64,000 bases of DNA from Bradyrhizobium sp. JYMT SZCCT0180 (GCF_018130165.1 NZ_JAFCLZ010000018.1:1-64000), one strand, 5' to 3'. Numbered from the stretch's first letter, positions 27,760 through 36,621 are shown. Notes: generated from the letters alone by a model not told the origin. Made by a program: numbers and translations.

Positions 27760-27802
27760 GGACGATAGAGATCAATCGTCCGGATGTTGTGTCCAATCGT
27801 CC
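27760..27802. promoter_or_regulatory. Putative operator for the AraC-type regulator
   Basis: Two identical direct 9-mers CAATCGTCC lie at 27773-27781 and 27794-27802, exactly 21 bases apart (two helical turns), with an inverted GGACGAT at 27760-27766. Direct half-sites at this spacing are typical for AraC-family dimers. The site ends 21 bases before the regulator's start, and the other flank faces the hydrolase gene, so it could serve both. No experimental evidence. Confidence 0.6.
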
Positions 27803-27822
27803 AGCGGTCTAATCTCGGCGGC

Positions 27823-28785
27823 ATGGACATCCTCGCCCAAGTGCTCGATCGCGTTCGTCTCGGCGGGACGCTGCTTTTTCACTTCGAGCTCGGCCATCCC
27901 TGGCATCTTGAGTTGCCGACGCGCCCCTACGCTCTGTTTCACTATCTCAGCCAGGGCTCAGCGACCCTCGCGCTCGAACAGGGACAGGAAATCCAGATGA
28001 CCGAGGGCGATTTCGTCGTCATCACACGCGGAGAGCCGCATGTGTTTTACTCGGATCGCCGGGCCAAGCCTTTGCGGATTATCGATATCGATCGATCGTC
28101 GCCGCTTCTCGGCGTCATCCGTCACGGCACCCGTGCAAAGCCGCTATCGACCATGATTTGCGGAAATTTCACGGTGTCACGGCCGCTGTTTGGCAACGTG
28201 CTGGAGCTACTTCCACCCGTGCTCCTGCTGAAGCCGACGGCGGACGGTGGTTGGCTTGAAGCAATCCTGCGCCGCATGGTCAGCGAGTCCGCGCTTGAGC
28301 GTCCTGGCCAACGCGTCGCGCTCTCACGACTGACGGAAGTGCTCTTTGTCGAGGTGCTCCGAAGCTGGATCGCGTCACTCAGTCCCGGACAAGGCGGCTG
28401 GCTCGGGGCCATATCCGACCCGCATATCGGACCGGCGCTCAAGCTGATTCACGAAAGCCCGGAGCGGCCCTGGACCCTGAGCGACCTTGGCCACCGCGTG
28501 GGGCTCGGCCGCTCGGTATTTTCGGCGCGCTTTACCAAGCTCGTCGGCCAGTCCATGCACCGCTATGTGATCGAACGCCGGATGGCGGAAGCGGCGTTCC
28601 TGCTGGAAACCAGCGAGGAACCCATCGCGCGGATTGCCAGCCGGGTCGGCTACGAGACAGCGGCGGCGTTTTCGAAGCTGTTCCATCGATATCACGGCAT
28701 GTCGCCTGGCCGGTACCGAGCAACTCGACGTTCTGACAGCGGCCAAAGGCAAGGGGACGTTCAGGAAGCAGAAGTCGCCGATTGA
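27823..28785 (+). CDS. AraC-family transcriptional regulator (cupin sensor)
   Basis: 320 residues from ATG 27823. The N-terminal half is a cupin sensor domain (Cupin_6 type: WHLELPTRPYALFHYLSQGS, TEGDFVVITRGEPHVF). The C-terminal two-HTH domain includes PWTLSDLGHRVGLGRSVFSA and IARIASRVGYETAAAFSKLF with the AraC ending GMSPGRYR. Such regulators sit next to the oxidoreductase or hydrolase they control; here the divergent secreted hydrolase is the obvious candidate. Confidence 0.92.
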   Translation: MDILAQVLDRVRLGGTLLFHFELGHPWHLELPTRPYALFHYLSQGSATLALEQGQEIQMTEGDFVVITRGEPHVFYSDRRAKPLRIIDIDRSSPLLGVIRHGTRAKPLSTMICGNFTVSRPLFGNVLELLPPVLLLKPTADGGWLEAILRRMVSESALERPGQRVALSRLTEVLFVEVLRSWIASLSPGQGGWLGAISDPHIGPALKLIHESPERPWTLSDLGHRVGLGRSVFSARFTKLVGQSMHRYVIERRMAEAAFLLETSEEPIARIASRVGYETAAAFSKLFHRYHGMSPGRYRATRRSDSGQRQGDVQEAEVAD

Positions 28786-29299
28786 CCTTGGCCCAGCTGA
28801 AGTTCGTGCCGTTTAGTCATACATGTCTGACCTAGTCGCCCGGGGCAGCTTTCTCTAAGATTGCGGGACTCCAGGTTGTACCCGTCTCGACGTGGCGGTT
28901 GCTTCGTCAGCCTTTTCGGTGGATGTCCGCTTTGCCTCAAAAGCAGACATCCGGTCCAAGTCAGCTTTTGACCCACAACGGACTCTGGCCGTCTGCCGGA
29001 ACACGCGCTCGCGCGGATAGCCAAAAGGTAACGCTCTCTCCTCAAATCCGCTAGGGAGCAGGCTTGTGTCGCTCGCATGCATTACCTTCAACGGCGCGAC
29101 CTGTCCCTGTCGATGCCGGCTTTTCTCTCCCGGTATAATCAGGCTTGGTCCTGAATTCTTCTCTCATTCGGTTCCGGCGCGGCGGAGGAGCGTGCCGGCT
29201 TCGCGCCTGCCGGTCCGGCGACGCCGGATTGCGCTGTTTCTCGCCTGCCAATATGCTCCGCCTCGGCACATACGGGCCCACAACCAATAGGATCACCCC
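28786..29299. repeat. Intergenic region with dispersed palindromic repeat, copy 5
   Basis: At about 28915-29000 is one of the best copies of the palindromic family: ATGTCCGCTTTGCCTCAAAAGCAGACAT, a near-perfect inverted repeat, followed by a GTCAGCTTTTGACCCACAA arm. The rest of the 514-bp gap (29000-29299) shows no gene I can support and should carry the P450 promoter. Confidence 0.75.
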
Positions 29300-30484
29300 A
29301 TGCCGACCGCGTGCCTGGCCCCCCTGGACGAGACCATCACGATCGAAGAGCTCTCGCGCGATCCCTATCCGATCTACCGGCGCCTGAGACGCGAAGCGCC
29401 CGTATTACGGGTCAAATCCGTAGGCCGCACCTTCCTCACCAAGGCCGCCGACACCAAATACGTGAAGGACAACGCGGCGTTGTTCAGCTCCGACGACCCG
29501 AACACGCCCATGAAGCGCGCTTTTCTCGCGCATACGCTGATGCGCAAGGACCACGACGAGCACCGGACCGAACGCATGGCGATGATGCCGGCCCTGATGC
29601 CGAAGACGATCGAATCCGTCTGGGCGCCGCTATATGCGAAACTGGCCGCGGCGTATCTTGATCGGCTGCCGCGCGGTGAGGTGGTCGATCTTTTTCCCGG
29701 TCTCGCAGGACCGCTTGCCGCACGGATTCTGGCACATGCGATGGGCGTTCCGGACGCGAACGATGAGGACATGCAGCGATGGTCGCAGACGCTGATCGAC
29801 GGCGCTGGCAATTTCGGCTGGACGCCGGGGCCTTTCGATGCGACCGACATCGCCAATGCGGAAATGGACAAATGTATTCGCGCCAACGCCGAACGCGTGC
29901 GGGCCGAACCGGATTCCTCAGCGCTCTCCTTCATGGTGAACGCGAAGAATCCGATTCCGGAAAGTCAGATGATCGCCAATGTGAAGATCGCGATCGGCGG
30001 CGGCATCAACGAGCCGCGCGACGCCCTGCTGACGATCCTCTACGGCCTGCTCACCAATCCGGATCAGCTTGACGCCGTGCGCGCAGGCGACAAATGGCGC
30101 TCAGCCTTCGAGGAAGGGGTGCGGTGGGTGGCGCCGATCCAGGCGAGTTCGCGGCTCGTTATGGAGGACACGGAGATCCGCGGCTGCTTCATCCCGAAAG
30201 GCGACACCGTTATGACGATCCAGGCGTCGGCCAATCGAGACGAGGACGTCTTCGACGATGGCGAAAACTATTACGGGTTGCGTGAGCCCAATCCTCACCA
30301 GGCCTTTGGTAACGGCCCGCATCACTGCGCGGGCGCGCACCTGTCGCGGCGAACCGTTGGCGCGATCCTGCTGCCCATGCTGTTCGAGCGCTTCCCCAAC
30401 ATGACCTTGCCTGATCCCGCGGGCGTGCGCTGGCACGGATTCGGTTTCCGCGGCCCGCTTAATCTGCCGATTCTCCTGCAATAG
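29300..30484 (+). CDS. Cytochrome P450
   Basis: 394 residues, soluble bacterial type. The heme-binding loop FGNGPHHCAGAHLSRR places the axial Cys at 343, and EGVRW with a following R in QASSRLV form the ExxR-region equivalent. The I-helix, where an A-G-x-D/E-T set normally handles oxygen, reads IGGGINEPRD: the Glu is present but the usual Thr is replaced by Pro. A few bacterial P450s with this GGGINEP pattern exist, so it is probably functional, perhaps with substrate-assisted proton delivery. No ferredoxin or reductase gene is adjacent. Substrate unknown. Confidence 0.92.
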   Translation: MPTACLAPLDETITIEELSRDPYPIYRRLRREAPVLRVKSVGRTFLTKAADTKYVKDNAALFSSDDPNTPMKRAFLAHTLMRKDHDEHRTERMAMMPALMPKTIESVWAPLYAKLAAAYLDRLPRGEVVDLFPGLAGPLAARILAHAMGVPDANDEDMQRWSQTLIDGAGNFGWTPGPFDATDIANAEMDKCIRANAERVRAEPDSSALSFMVNAKNPIPESQMIANVKIAIGGGINEPRDALLTILYGLLTNPDQLDAVRAGDKWRSAFEEGVRWVAPIQASSRLVMEDTEIRGCFIPKGDTVMTIQASANRDEDVFDDGENYYGLREPNPHQAFGNGPHHCAGAHLSRRTVGAILLPMLFERFPNMTLPDPAGVRWHGFGFRGPLNLPILLQ

Positions 30485-31087
30485 GAGCGGCGCGAGGAAG
30501 AGGCGTTTTATTTTGCCTCATCCGCTGCCGCAGATCGTCCGCAATTCCCCGCAAGCAGCTTGTCGGCGAGTTGCGCGGCAGGTTCTTCGCATAGATCAGC
30601 TCTCGCCGGGTCCTGGCCGCGCAAGCTGGCGAGGTGATTGAATAATATCGAGATGTCGCATGTTGGCACCTTTGAGACATGCCCGCCTATCCTGACAATG
30701 TCCGTTCACCGGGGTACACTGGAAGTCGTGGTGGTCCGGGCGAGCTGACGCGAATGACCCGAACCCGACGTGCGTCGCTGCTTCTAATCGCAACCCGCTG
30801 TCCGCGATGCAAGCGGACCGATGCGGCGCGCCGAGCAGGATAGGGGCGGTGTCCCAAACTCTGAGCGACTTCACGATATCTTGCGTGGCCTGAAATGAGC
30901 CGTCTCGAAACGCATCTTCGTCTGCTTACAGCTCGAAGGGCGAACGACATTTGGCAGTCGGCCAGAACGGCCGTGATCGTGAGCCGGTGTATCCAGTTTA
31001 GCGCGCCCGCCCTCATTCCGACGTGATAAGATAGCGCAAGTTAAAGCGCTGTTACGCTCCCGGCTCAGGAGCCAAGGAGGGGATCAG
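30485..31087. repeat. 603-bp intergenic region with a palindrome-family repeat
   Basis: No gene is supported. Between about 30695 and 30830 lies a variant of the dispersed repeat (AATGTCCGTTCACCGGGG ... GACCCGAACCCGACGTGCGT), a form I recognise from other Bradyrhizobium intergenic regions. A weak hairpin GAGGC-GCCTC at 30499-30518 may end the P450 transcript. The promoter of the next gene should lie close to 31030-31080; AAGGAGGGG precedes its ATG. Confidence 0.6.
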
Positions 31088-32092
31088 ATGAGGCGCCGCG
31101 CGTTCATTGCCGGTCTCGTTTGCACCGCCGCGCTCAGCCGCGCTGAGGCGCAGCAGGCGGGCAAGGTTTACCGCATTGCCATTGCCCATCCGTCGTACCC
31201 CGTGTCCGAGATGAACGAGGCGAGCGACCGTCTCCCGTGGTTCCCCGCGTTCTTCGCGGAGCTTCGCCGCCTCGGCTATATCGAAGGCCAAAACCTACGT
31301 GTCGAGCGTTATTCCGCCGAGGGGCGGACCGCGCAATATGCCGATCTGGCCCGTGAGGTTGTAGGTCGCAGGCCAGACGTGATCCTGTCGGGAAAGAACG
31401 AAATGATTTTGTTGCTAAAAGCCGCCACCCTAACCATGCCGATCGTCGGCATTTCGGCCGATCCGGTCGCTGCCGGCATTGCGACGAGTTTGGCGCGGCC
31501 TGGTGGTAACATTACGGGAGTCAGTGTCGACGCCGGTCGAGAGGTTTGGGGGAAGCGTCTCGAACTGTTGAAAGAAGCTATCCCTGGCCTCTCCCGCATA
31601 GGCTTCCTTGCGGACCACGAGACTTGGGACTCGTGGTACGGCCCGGCCCTTCGGGAGGCTGCGCAACGGCAAGGCCTGAACTTTGTTGGGCCGCAGCTCC
31701 ATGGTTCTCTTCAGGAGCCGGAGTATCGCCGAGTCATCCTGGCGATCGCCGATGCAGGAGCGCAAGCGCTCCTCGCGAGCGATCAGAGCGAGAACATCGC
31801 AAACCGCAGGCTTATCTCCGAGCTGGCAACGGCCGCCCGCCTGCCAGCGATGTACGCCTATCCGGAGTTCGTCTCTTCCGGCGGGTTGATGGCCTACGGC
31901 ATCAAGCTCTCCGAAGCTTATAGAGGCGCGGCCGGGCAAATCGATCAGATTTTGCGCGGAGCCAAGCCGGGCGAAATTCCGTACCAGCAAGCGACCAAGT
32001 TCCTCTTCGCTATCAACCTCAAAACCGCAACAACGCTCGGCCTCGAAATCCCGCCAAATGTTCTGGCACGCGCCGATGAGGTCATCGAATAG
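31088..32092 (+). CDS. ABC transporter substrate-binding protein (TrpX-like, PF04392)
   Basis: 334 residues with a Sec-type signal (RRRAFIAGLVCTAALSRAEA). The mature chain has the ABC_sub_bind pattern: RIAIAHPSYP, FFAELRRLGYIEGQNLRVER, DVILSGKNEM, MPIVGISADPVAAGI and LARPGGNITGVS. These proteins are abundant in Bradyrhizobium as stand-alone genes without a permease, as here, and their ligands are mostly unknown (amino-acid-like in some family members). ATG 31088 has a strong AAGGAGG site. Periplasmic. Confidence 0.92.
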   Translation: MRRRAFIAGLVCTAALSRAEAQQAGKVYRIAIAHPSYPVSEMNEASDRLPWFPAFFAELRRLGYIEGQNLRVERYSAEGRTAQYADLAREVVGRRPDVILSGKNEMILLLKAATLTMPIVGISADPVAAGIATSLARPGGNITGVSVDAGREVWGKRLELLKEAIPGLSRIGFLADHETWDSWYGPALREAAQRQGLNFVGPQLHGSLQEPEYRRVILAIADAGAQALLASDQSENIANRRLISELATAARLPAMYAYPEFVSSGGLMAYGIKLSEAYRGAAGQIDQILRGAKPGEIPYQQATKFLFAINLKTATTLGLEIPPNVLARADEVIE

Positions 32093-32124
32093 AGAGGCTG
32101 TTTGCTGCGGCGCATGAGTCCGGT

Positions 32125-32255
32125 TATGGCACTTAGCCGACATCGCTAATGGTCCAAAGGTCTGCCTTGCGCCAGTAGCAGACATTCGCGCCAAGTCGAC
32201 TTCTGACCAAAGCCGCCGTCACCGAAAACAGCGGAGCGTGTCCGCTTTGCCCAAT
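32125..32255. repeat. Dispersed palindromic intergenic repeat, copy 6
   Basis: Several degenerate arms in tandem (GGTCTGCCTTGCGCCAGTAGCAGACATT, then GTGTCCGCTTTGCCC). The repeat fills nearly half the gap between the substrate-binding protein and the L,D-transpeptidase genes. Nothing else is seen up to 32379. Confidence 0.7.
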
Positions 32256-32379
32256 TTTTTGTTGCCAACGGGATTTCGGCGTTAACCATCGCAAGCGGTT
32301 CCAGTCTGAGCGAAATCGCTTCGAAGTTTCTTAAATTTTGCTGTGTACCCCATCCAGGCATGGTGACCTGGGGAACGAT

Positions 32380-33264
32380 ATGAGCAAGCGGGCTAAACGT
32401 AAAAAGGCAGAGACGCTCGCAATACCAATGTTCGGGAGAGTTGGAATTGGCGTAGTTGCCGTCGCCGCATTGGGGTACTGTTTGCTGTCTCCCCCGACGA
32501 GCGTGCAACCGATCCGGAAACCGTCCGCGCACCAGGCCATGGCGTCGTCAACTCCGGTTTACGTGTCAACTCCAGTTCATGCATCAGCGACAGTTCCGGC
32601 TCCGACTCCGACCCCGACCCCGGCCCCGATTTTGCCCCCCGCGCCTCCGTTCGAAACCCCAAAAGCCGCTGACGCTCCCGGAGCATTTGTTCGGCAGGTG
32701 GTTGACTACGCCAGCCACCAGACACCGGGCACCGTGATCATCGATACCAAGAACACATTCCTTTATCTCGTCTTGAACGACGTCCAAGCGATGCGCTACG
32801 GCATCGGCGTTGGCCGCGAAGGTTTCGTATGGTCCGGTGAACAGACGGTGGCTCGTAAAACAGAATGGCCGGATTGGCGTCCGCCTGCAGACATGCTTGT
32901 GCGTCAGCCCTATCTGCCGCGGTTCATGGCAGGCGGTCCCGGCAACCCGCTCGGCGCTCGGGCGATGTATCTGGGCGAGACCGAATTTAGAATTCACGGC
33001 ACCAACAAGCCCGATACGATCGGGAAGCGGGTTTCGTCCGGCTGTATCCGGCTGACCAATGAGGACGTCGTGGACCTTTATGAGCGGGTGAAAGTCGGAG
33101 CGAAAGTGATCGTGCTTCCGCCAACCGCTGCCCGTCGGCCGTCCCAGGGAGCGCCGCCCGACGCCGCTTTCCGATCGCCGGATCCGGCATCGCCGTCGAA
33201 CCGGCCCACGGCAACTAACGCGCATACGCCGTCGTCTGGACCGAAGATCGCCGAGGTCCAGTAA
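32380..33264 (+). CDS. L,D-transpeptidase (YkuD domain)
   Basis: 294 residues. One N-terminal hydrophobic helix (VGIGVVAVAALGYCLLS) is followed by a Pro/Thr/Ala-rich linker (~45-100) containing the alternating stretch VPAPTPTPTPAPILPPAPP, then the YkuD catalytic domain: TVIIDTKNTFLYLVLND, FRIHGTNKP and the active-site SSGCIRL with Cys222. These enzymes cross-link peptidoglycan through 3-3 bonds or attach proteins to it. A Pro/Ser-rich tail of ~40 residues follows the domain. Periplasmic, anchored. It stands alone between repeats. ATG 32380 has only a weak ribosome site. Confidence 0.93.
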   Translation: MSKRAKRKKAETLAIPMFGRVGIGVVAVAALGYCLLSPPTSVQPIRKPSAHQAMASSTPVYVSTPVHASATVPAPTPTPTPAPILPPAPPFETPKAADAPGAFVRQVVDYASHQTPGTVIIDTKNTFLYLVLNDVQAMRYGIGVGREGFVWSGEQTVARKTEWPDWRPPADMLVRQPYLPRFMAGGPGNPLGARAMYLGETEFRIHGTNKPDTIGKRVSSGCIRLTNEDVVDLYERVKVGAKVIVLPPTAARRPSQGAPPDAAFRSPDPASPSNRPTATNAHTPSSGPKIAEVQ

Positions 33265-33324
33265 CTTAGTCCCCGTCCTCGGTCTGCAACTGGGGACAAG
33301 GAGACAATTTCGAGTTGCCGCTTT

Positions 33325-33400
33325 AAGTCAGCTTCTGATCCTTGGCCGACAAGGGTAGTCTATGCGCATGTCCGCTTTGCGCCGGGAGCCGTCATGGCTC
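33325..33400. repeat. Dispersed palindromic intergenic repeat, copy 7
   Basis: AGTCAGCTTCTGATCCTTGG and ATGTCCGCTTTGCGCCGGGAGC mark a degenerate copy of the palindrome family in the 225-bp gap between the transpeptidase and PhaC-like genes. Confidence 0.65.
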
Positions 33401-33489
33401 AATAGCTGAGCCCGGCCGCGCCATTTCCCGGCTCGATGCCCAGCGAAAAGTGCTAGCTTATCGCGTGGGGCGCACGGGACATCTTTCAA

Positions 33490-34593
33490 ATGGATCGATA
33501 TCCAGGCGATCAATTCCCTTATGCGGCGTTCTTCTGGCCTGCGATCGTCGCTGCATCGGCCGCTGAAACCGCCTCGTCCGTCGCGGCGCAGCTTCTTGGA
33601 TTCTCCGCCGACGCTGGTGGCGCCGGTCCTGCGCAGGAGCCGGAAGGAGCCACGCCAAGCACGATCGCGCTGGATCTGCACAGCGTCCGGCTTCGTGACT
33701 TTACGGTGGGCAGAAGCGGTGTTCCCGCCCTGCTATGCCCGCCGCTCGCACTGCATGGAGCCGCTATCGCCGACCTTGCGGCCGGCCATAGTCTCGTTGC
33801 GGCCCTCCAGGGCGCCGGTATTGAACGGCTGTTCATGGCCGATTGGCACTCTGCCAGCGCTGACATGCGATTTCTTGGAATCGACGAATATCTTGCCGAA
33901 CTCAATGTCCTTGTCGATCATCTCGGCGGCCTGGTCGATCTCGTGGGGCTTTGCCAGGGTGGCTGGTTATCCCTGGTCTATGCGGGACGCTTCCCGGCCA
34001 AGGTACGCAAGCTTGTGATGGCCGGCGCGCCGGTTGATATTGCCGCGCAGCAATCCGGCTTGTCTGCGATTGCCGAGGCGACCCCGCGGTTCGTGTTTGA
34101 GAACCTGGTCAAGTCCGGCGATGGTCTCGTTATCGGCCGCAACGTCGCGCCGTTCTGGGGGAACGAGACTGACCCGAAAGATATCAGAAGCGCTCTGCAG
34201 AGTGTGCAGCCGATCGGCTCGCCGGAATTCACCCGACTCGAAGCCATCTTCAAGAACTGGAATTCCTGGACGATCGACGTTCCCGGAAAATACTATCTCG
34301 AAGTTGTCGAGAAACTGTACAAATGCAACGCGCTCGCCAGCGGAAACTTCGTCGCCCTGGGAAAAGAGATCGACCTCTCGCGGCTGCAGCTTCCGATGTA
34401 TCTTCTGGCCGGGAGCGCCGACGACGTGGTTGCCCCGGAACAATTGCTGGCAGTGCAACGGCTGGTAGGAACGCCGGCGGAATCCCTGCGCCACGCGGTC
34501 GCCCCGTGCGGCCATCTAAGTCTGTTCATGGGGAGGCGCACGCTTGAAGAGTATTGGCCCGGGATCGTGCGCTGGATGAAGGAAGCTGAATGA
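33490..34593 (+). CDS. PHA synthase-like alpha/beta hydrolase with Cys nucleophile
   Basis: 367 residues. The nucleophile elbow is GLCQGG (Cys155), the lipase box of the PhaC/PHA-synthase group rather than a Ser esterase. An Asp at ~316 (GSADDVVAPEQL) and a His at ~346 (APCGHLSLFMG) complete the triad. It is shorter than class I/II synthases (~560-600) and close to class III PhaC (~360), but the surrounding sequence is divergent. The next coding gene downstream encodes a phasin-like protein, supporting a role in polyhydroxyalkanoate granules. It could be a synthase, an intracellular depolymerase-like enzyme or a relative with another acyl substrate. No clear ribosome site precedes ATG 33490. 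Confidence 0.82.
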   Translation: MDRYPGDQFPYAAFFWPAIVAASAAETASSVAAQLLGFSADAGGAGPAQEPEGATPSTIALDLHSVRLRDFTVGRSGVPALLCPPLALHGAAIADLAAGHSLVAALQGAGIERLFMADWHSASADMRFLGIDEYLAELNVLVDHLGGLVDLVGLCQGGWLSLVYAGRFPAKVRKLVMAGAPVDIAAQQSGLSAIAEATPRFVFENLVKSGDGLVIGRNVAPFWGNETDPKDIRSALQSVQPIGSPEFTRLEAIFKNWNSWTIDVPGKYYLEVVEKLYKCNALASGNFVALGKEIDLSRLQLPMYLLAGSADDVVAPEQLLAVQRLVGTPAESLRHAVAPCGHLSLFMGRRTLEEYWPGIVRWMKEAE

Positions 34594-34599
34594 GTCTGG

Positions 34600-34680
34600 T
34601 GACGTCCGCTGATAGAAGTTGCCGGACGTCGAGCTTCCAGCATGCCCGTTTGCGCCAAGAGCGGCCGTCCTCCTCGATGC
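34600..34680. repeat. Dispersed palindromic intergenic repeat, copy 8
   Basis: GACGTCCGCTGATAGAAGTTGCCGGACGTC and GCCCGTTTGCGCCAAGAGCGG are a strongly diverged copy of the palindrome family. It separates the PhaC-like gene from the phasin gene; the remainder of the gap up to 34847 holds no other feature. Confidence 0.6.
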
Positions 34681-34847
34681 CTGACAAGGAACCTTGCTCC
34701 GCGCAAGCGTCCCGCGTTCCGTTCAAATTTTCCGCTACCACACCAAAGCCGCCCAAGGGACAAGCCAGAACCGCGATTCCATCGCAAACATGGCGAAGTC
34801 TTGATGTCTGGTCTGATTTCGACAGCGGAATTTAGTGGAGTTCAACA

Positions 34848-35420
34848 ATGTCGACGACGCACCAGGGCAAATCCGGCGGTAAGCCCCGCCAGCGCAACCG
34901 GAAGACGGACCAGCAGAGCCGGAAGTCAGAACAACGGCCAAGTCCGAATCTTGATCCGCAGAATGAAGCTCAGATCGGCCCAATGGTGGCGTCACCTGAG
35001 GTTTCCATGGCGATGGCGTTACCTGAGGTTTCCGCGGAAATGGTGTCACCTGAGGTTTCCACGGACGACACAGCCGCGCCTGCGGCCGTCATCGGTGAAG
35101 TTGAACAGGCGGATGTGCCCTCGATTATCGCAGTTCTTCCGGCGAACGAGGACCCAGTCAGTATTCAAGAGAACCCAGTCAGTATTCAAACCATCGCGAA
35201 TGCGTACCGGGACTACACCAGGATGTCGCTTCAGGAGAGCGGGTTGCTCGTCGAGAAGCTCATCGGCGCGCGGTCGTTCGACAAGGCAATTGAGATTCAG
35301 ACCGAATTTGCAAGGCAGGCCTATTTGACGTTTGTTGCCGAGACGCAAAAGATTTGCGAGCTCTACCGCGAACTTGCCAGGCAGACATTCACATCTTGGG
35401 GGACCATGCGACCAAGGTGA
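34848..35420 (+). CDS. Phasin-family protein
   Basis: 190 residues. The C-terminal half is a phasin-type helical domain (QTIANAYRDYTRMSLQESGL, then FDKAIEIQTEFARQAYLTFV and ELARQTF). The N-terminal ~100 residues are basic then acidic, low complexity, and contain three tandem copies of a PEVS motif (about residues 50-72) and two of NPVSIQ-like DPVSIQ/NPVSIQ, both encoded by near-identical short DNA repeats. Phasins coat PHA granules and affect their size. Placement after the PhaC-like gene fits this. The repeats suggest recent slippage; length may vary between strains. Confidence 0.85.
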   Translation: MSTTHQGKSGGKPRQRNRKTDQQSRKSEQRPSPNLDPQNEAQIGPMVASPEVSMAMALPEVSAEMVSPEVSTDDTAAPAAVIGEVEQADVPSIIAVLPANEDPVSIQENPVSIQTIANAYRDYTRMSLQESGLLVEKLIGARSFDKAIEIQTEFARQAYLTFVAETQKICELYRELARQTFTSWGTMRPR

Positions 35421-35532
35421 ACCAGGCCGCCGATCACGACCGTTCCTTCCGGAGAGCACCCATCGGATGTAAATTGTTGAAGCAATTGCCCTGCTAACGG
35501 CGGCAGCATAGGATGCCCAAAAAGGGCGGACC

Positions 35533-36621
35533 ATGGCGCTTATCAGGACGATCGACACCGGGCTCTATCGGATCCCGTTGACCGTTAGCCTCTCCGACAG
35601 CACGCACGGCCAAATCAACGCCTTCGAATTGATCACGTGCCGTGTCCGCGATTCCGACGGGGCCGAAGGTGTCGGCTATACCTACACGGTCGGCCGCAAT
35701 GGCGGCGCGATTGCCGATACGCTCCGTCGGGAAATTCCCGGACTGATCGAGGGCCGCGAAGCGGATGACACGGAGGCGATCTGGCATCATGTCTGGTGGG
35801 CGTTGCACTATGGCGGCCGCGGCGGACCGCCCGTGCTCGCGCTGTCGGCGCTTGATATCGCGCTGTGGGACCTCAAGGCGCGCCGCGCCAACGTGCCGCT
35901 GTTTCGTCTGCTCGGCGCCTTCGACGCGCGCGTACCCTGTTACGCCGGCGGCATCGACCTCGATCTCTCCGTGGAGGCGCTGCTGCGGCAAACCGACGAC
36001 AATCTCGCCAAGGGCTTTCGCGCCATCAAGATGAAGGTCGGCCGGCCCGATCTCGCCTCCGATGTCACGCGCGTGCAGGCGATGCGCAAGCATCTTGGCG
36101 ACGGCTTTCCGCTGATGGCGGATGCCAACATGAAGTGGACGGTCGAGGAGGCGATCCGCGCCGCGCGCGCCCTGCAACCCTTCGACCTGACCTGGCTTGA
36201 AGAGCCGATCATTCCCGATGATGTTGCCGGCCACGCCCGCATCATGGCTGCCGGCGGCGTGCCGATCGCGGCGGGCGAAAACCTGCGCTCGCTGTGGGAG
36301 TTCAAGAACTATATCGCGGCCGGTGCGGTGTCGTATCCCGAGCCCGATGTCACCAATTGCGGCGGCGTCACAGTCTTTATGAAGATCGCGCGGCTCGCCG
36401 AAGCGTTCAATCTTCCGGTCACCAGCCACGGCGCGCACGACATTACCGTCCACCTGCTCGCAGCCTGCTCAAACCGCTCCTATCTCGAGGCGCACGGTTT
36501 CGGGCTCGACCGCTATATCGAGCAACCGCTCGTCCTCGAACAGGGCATGGCATTGGCGCCGGCGCGGCCGGGCCATGGCATCACCTTCGACTGGAAGGGG
36601 CTGGCGCACGTCGCGTCATAG
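35533..36621 (+). CDS. Mandelate racemase / muconate lactonizing-like enolase-superfamily enzyme
   Basis: 362 residues. The capping domain comes first, then the barrel with KMKVG (Lys166, Lys168), metal ligands Asp197 (MADAN), Glu223 (WLEEP) and Glu249 (AAGEN), and His299 (TSHGAHD). This Lys/His pair is the mandelate-racemase type and fits sugar-acid dehydratases or racemases. The enzyme abstracts the proton alpha to a carboxylate using Mg2+. The substrate cannot be read from these residues. It is alone, with the SDR gene downstream at 137 bp; both could act on the same small acid, but that is a guess. Confidence 0.92.
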   Translation: MALIRTIDTGLYRIPLTVSLSDSTHGQINAFELITCRVRDSDGAEGVGYTYTVGRNGGAIADTLRREIPGLIEGREADDTEAIWHHVWWALHYGGRGGPPVLALSALDIALWDLKARRANVPLFRLLGAFDARVPCYAGGIDLDLSVEALLRQTDDNLAKGFRAIKMKVGRPDLASDVTRVQAMRKHLGDGFPLMADANMKWTVEEAIRAARALQPFDLTWLEEPIIPDDVAGHARIMAAGGVPIAAGENLRSLWEFKNYIAAGAVSYPEPDVTNCGGVTVFMKIARLAEAFNLPVTSHGAHDITVHLLAACSNRSYLEAHGFGLDRYIEQPLVLEQGMALAPARPGHGITFDWKGLAHVAS

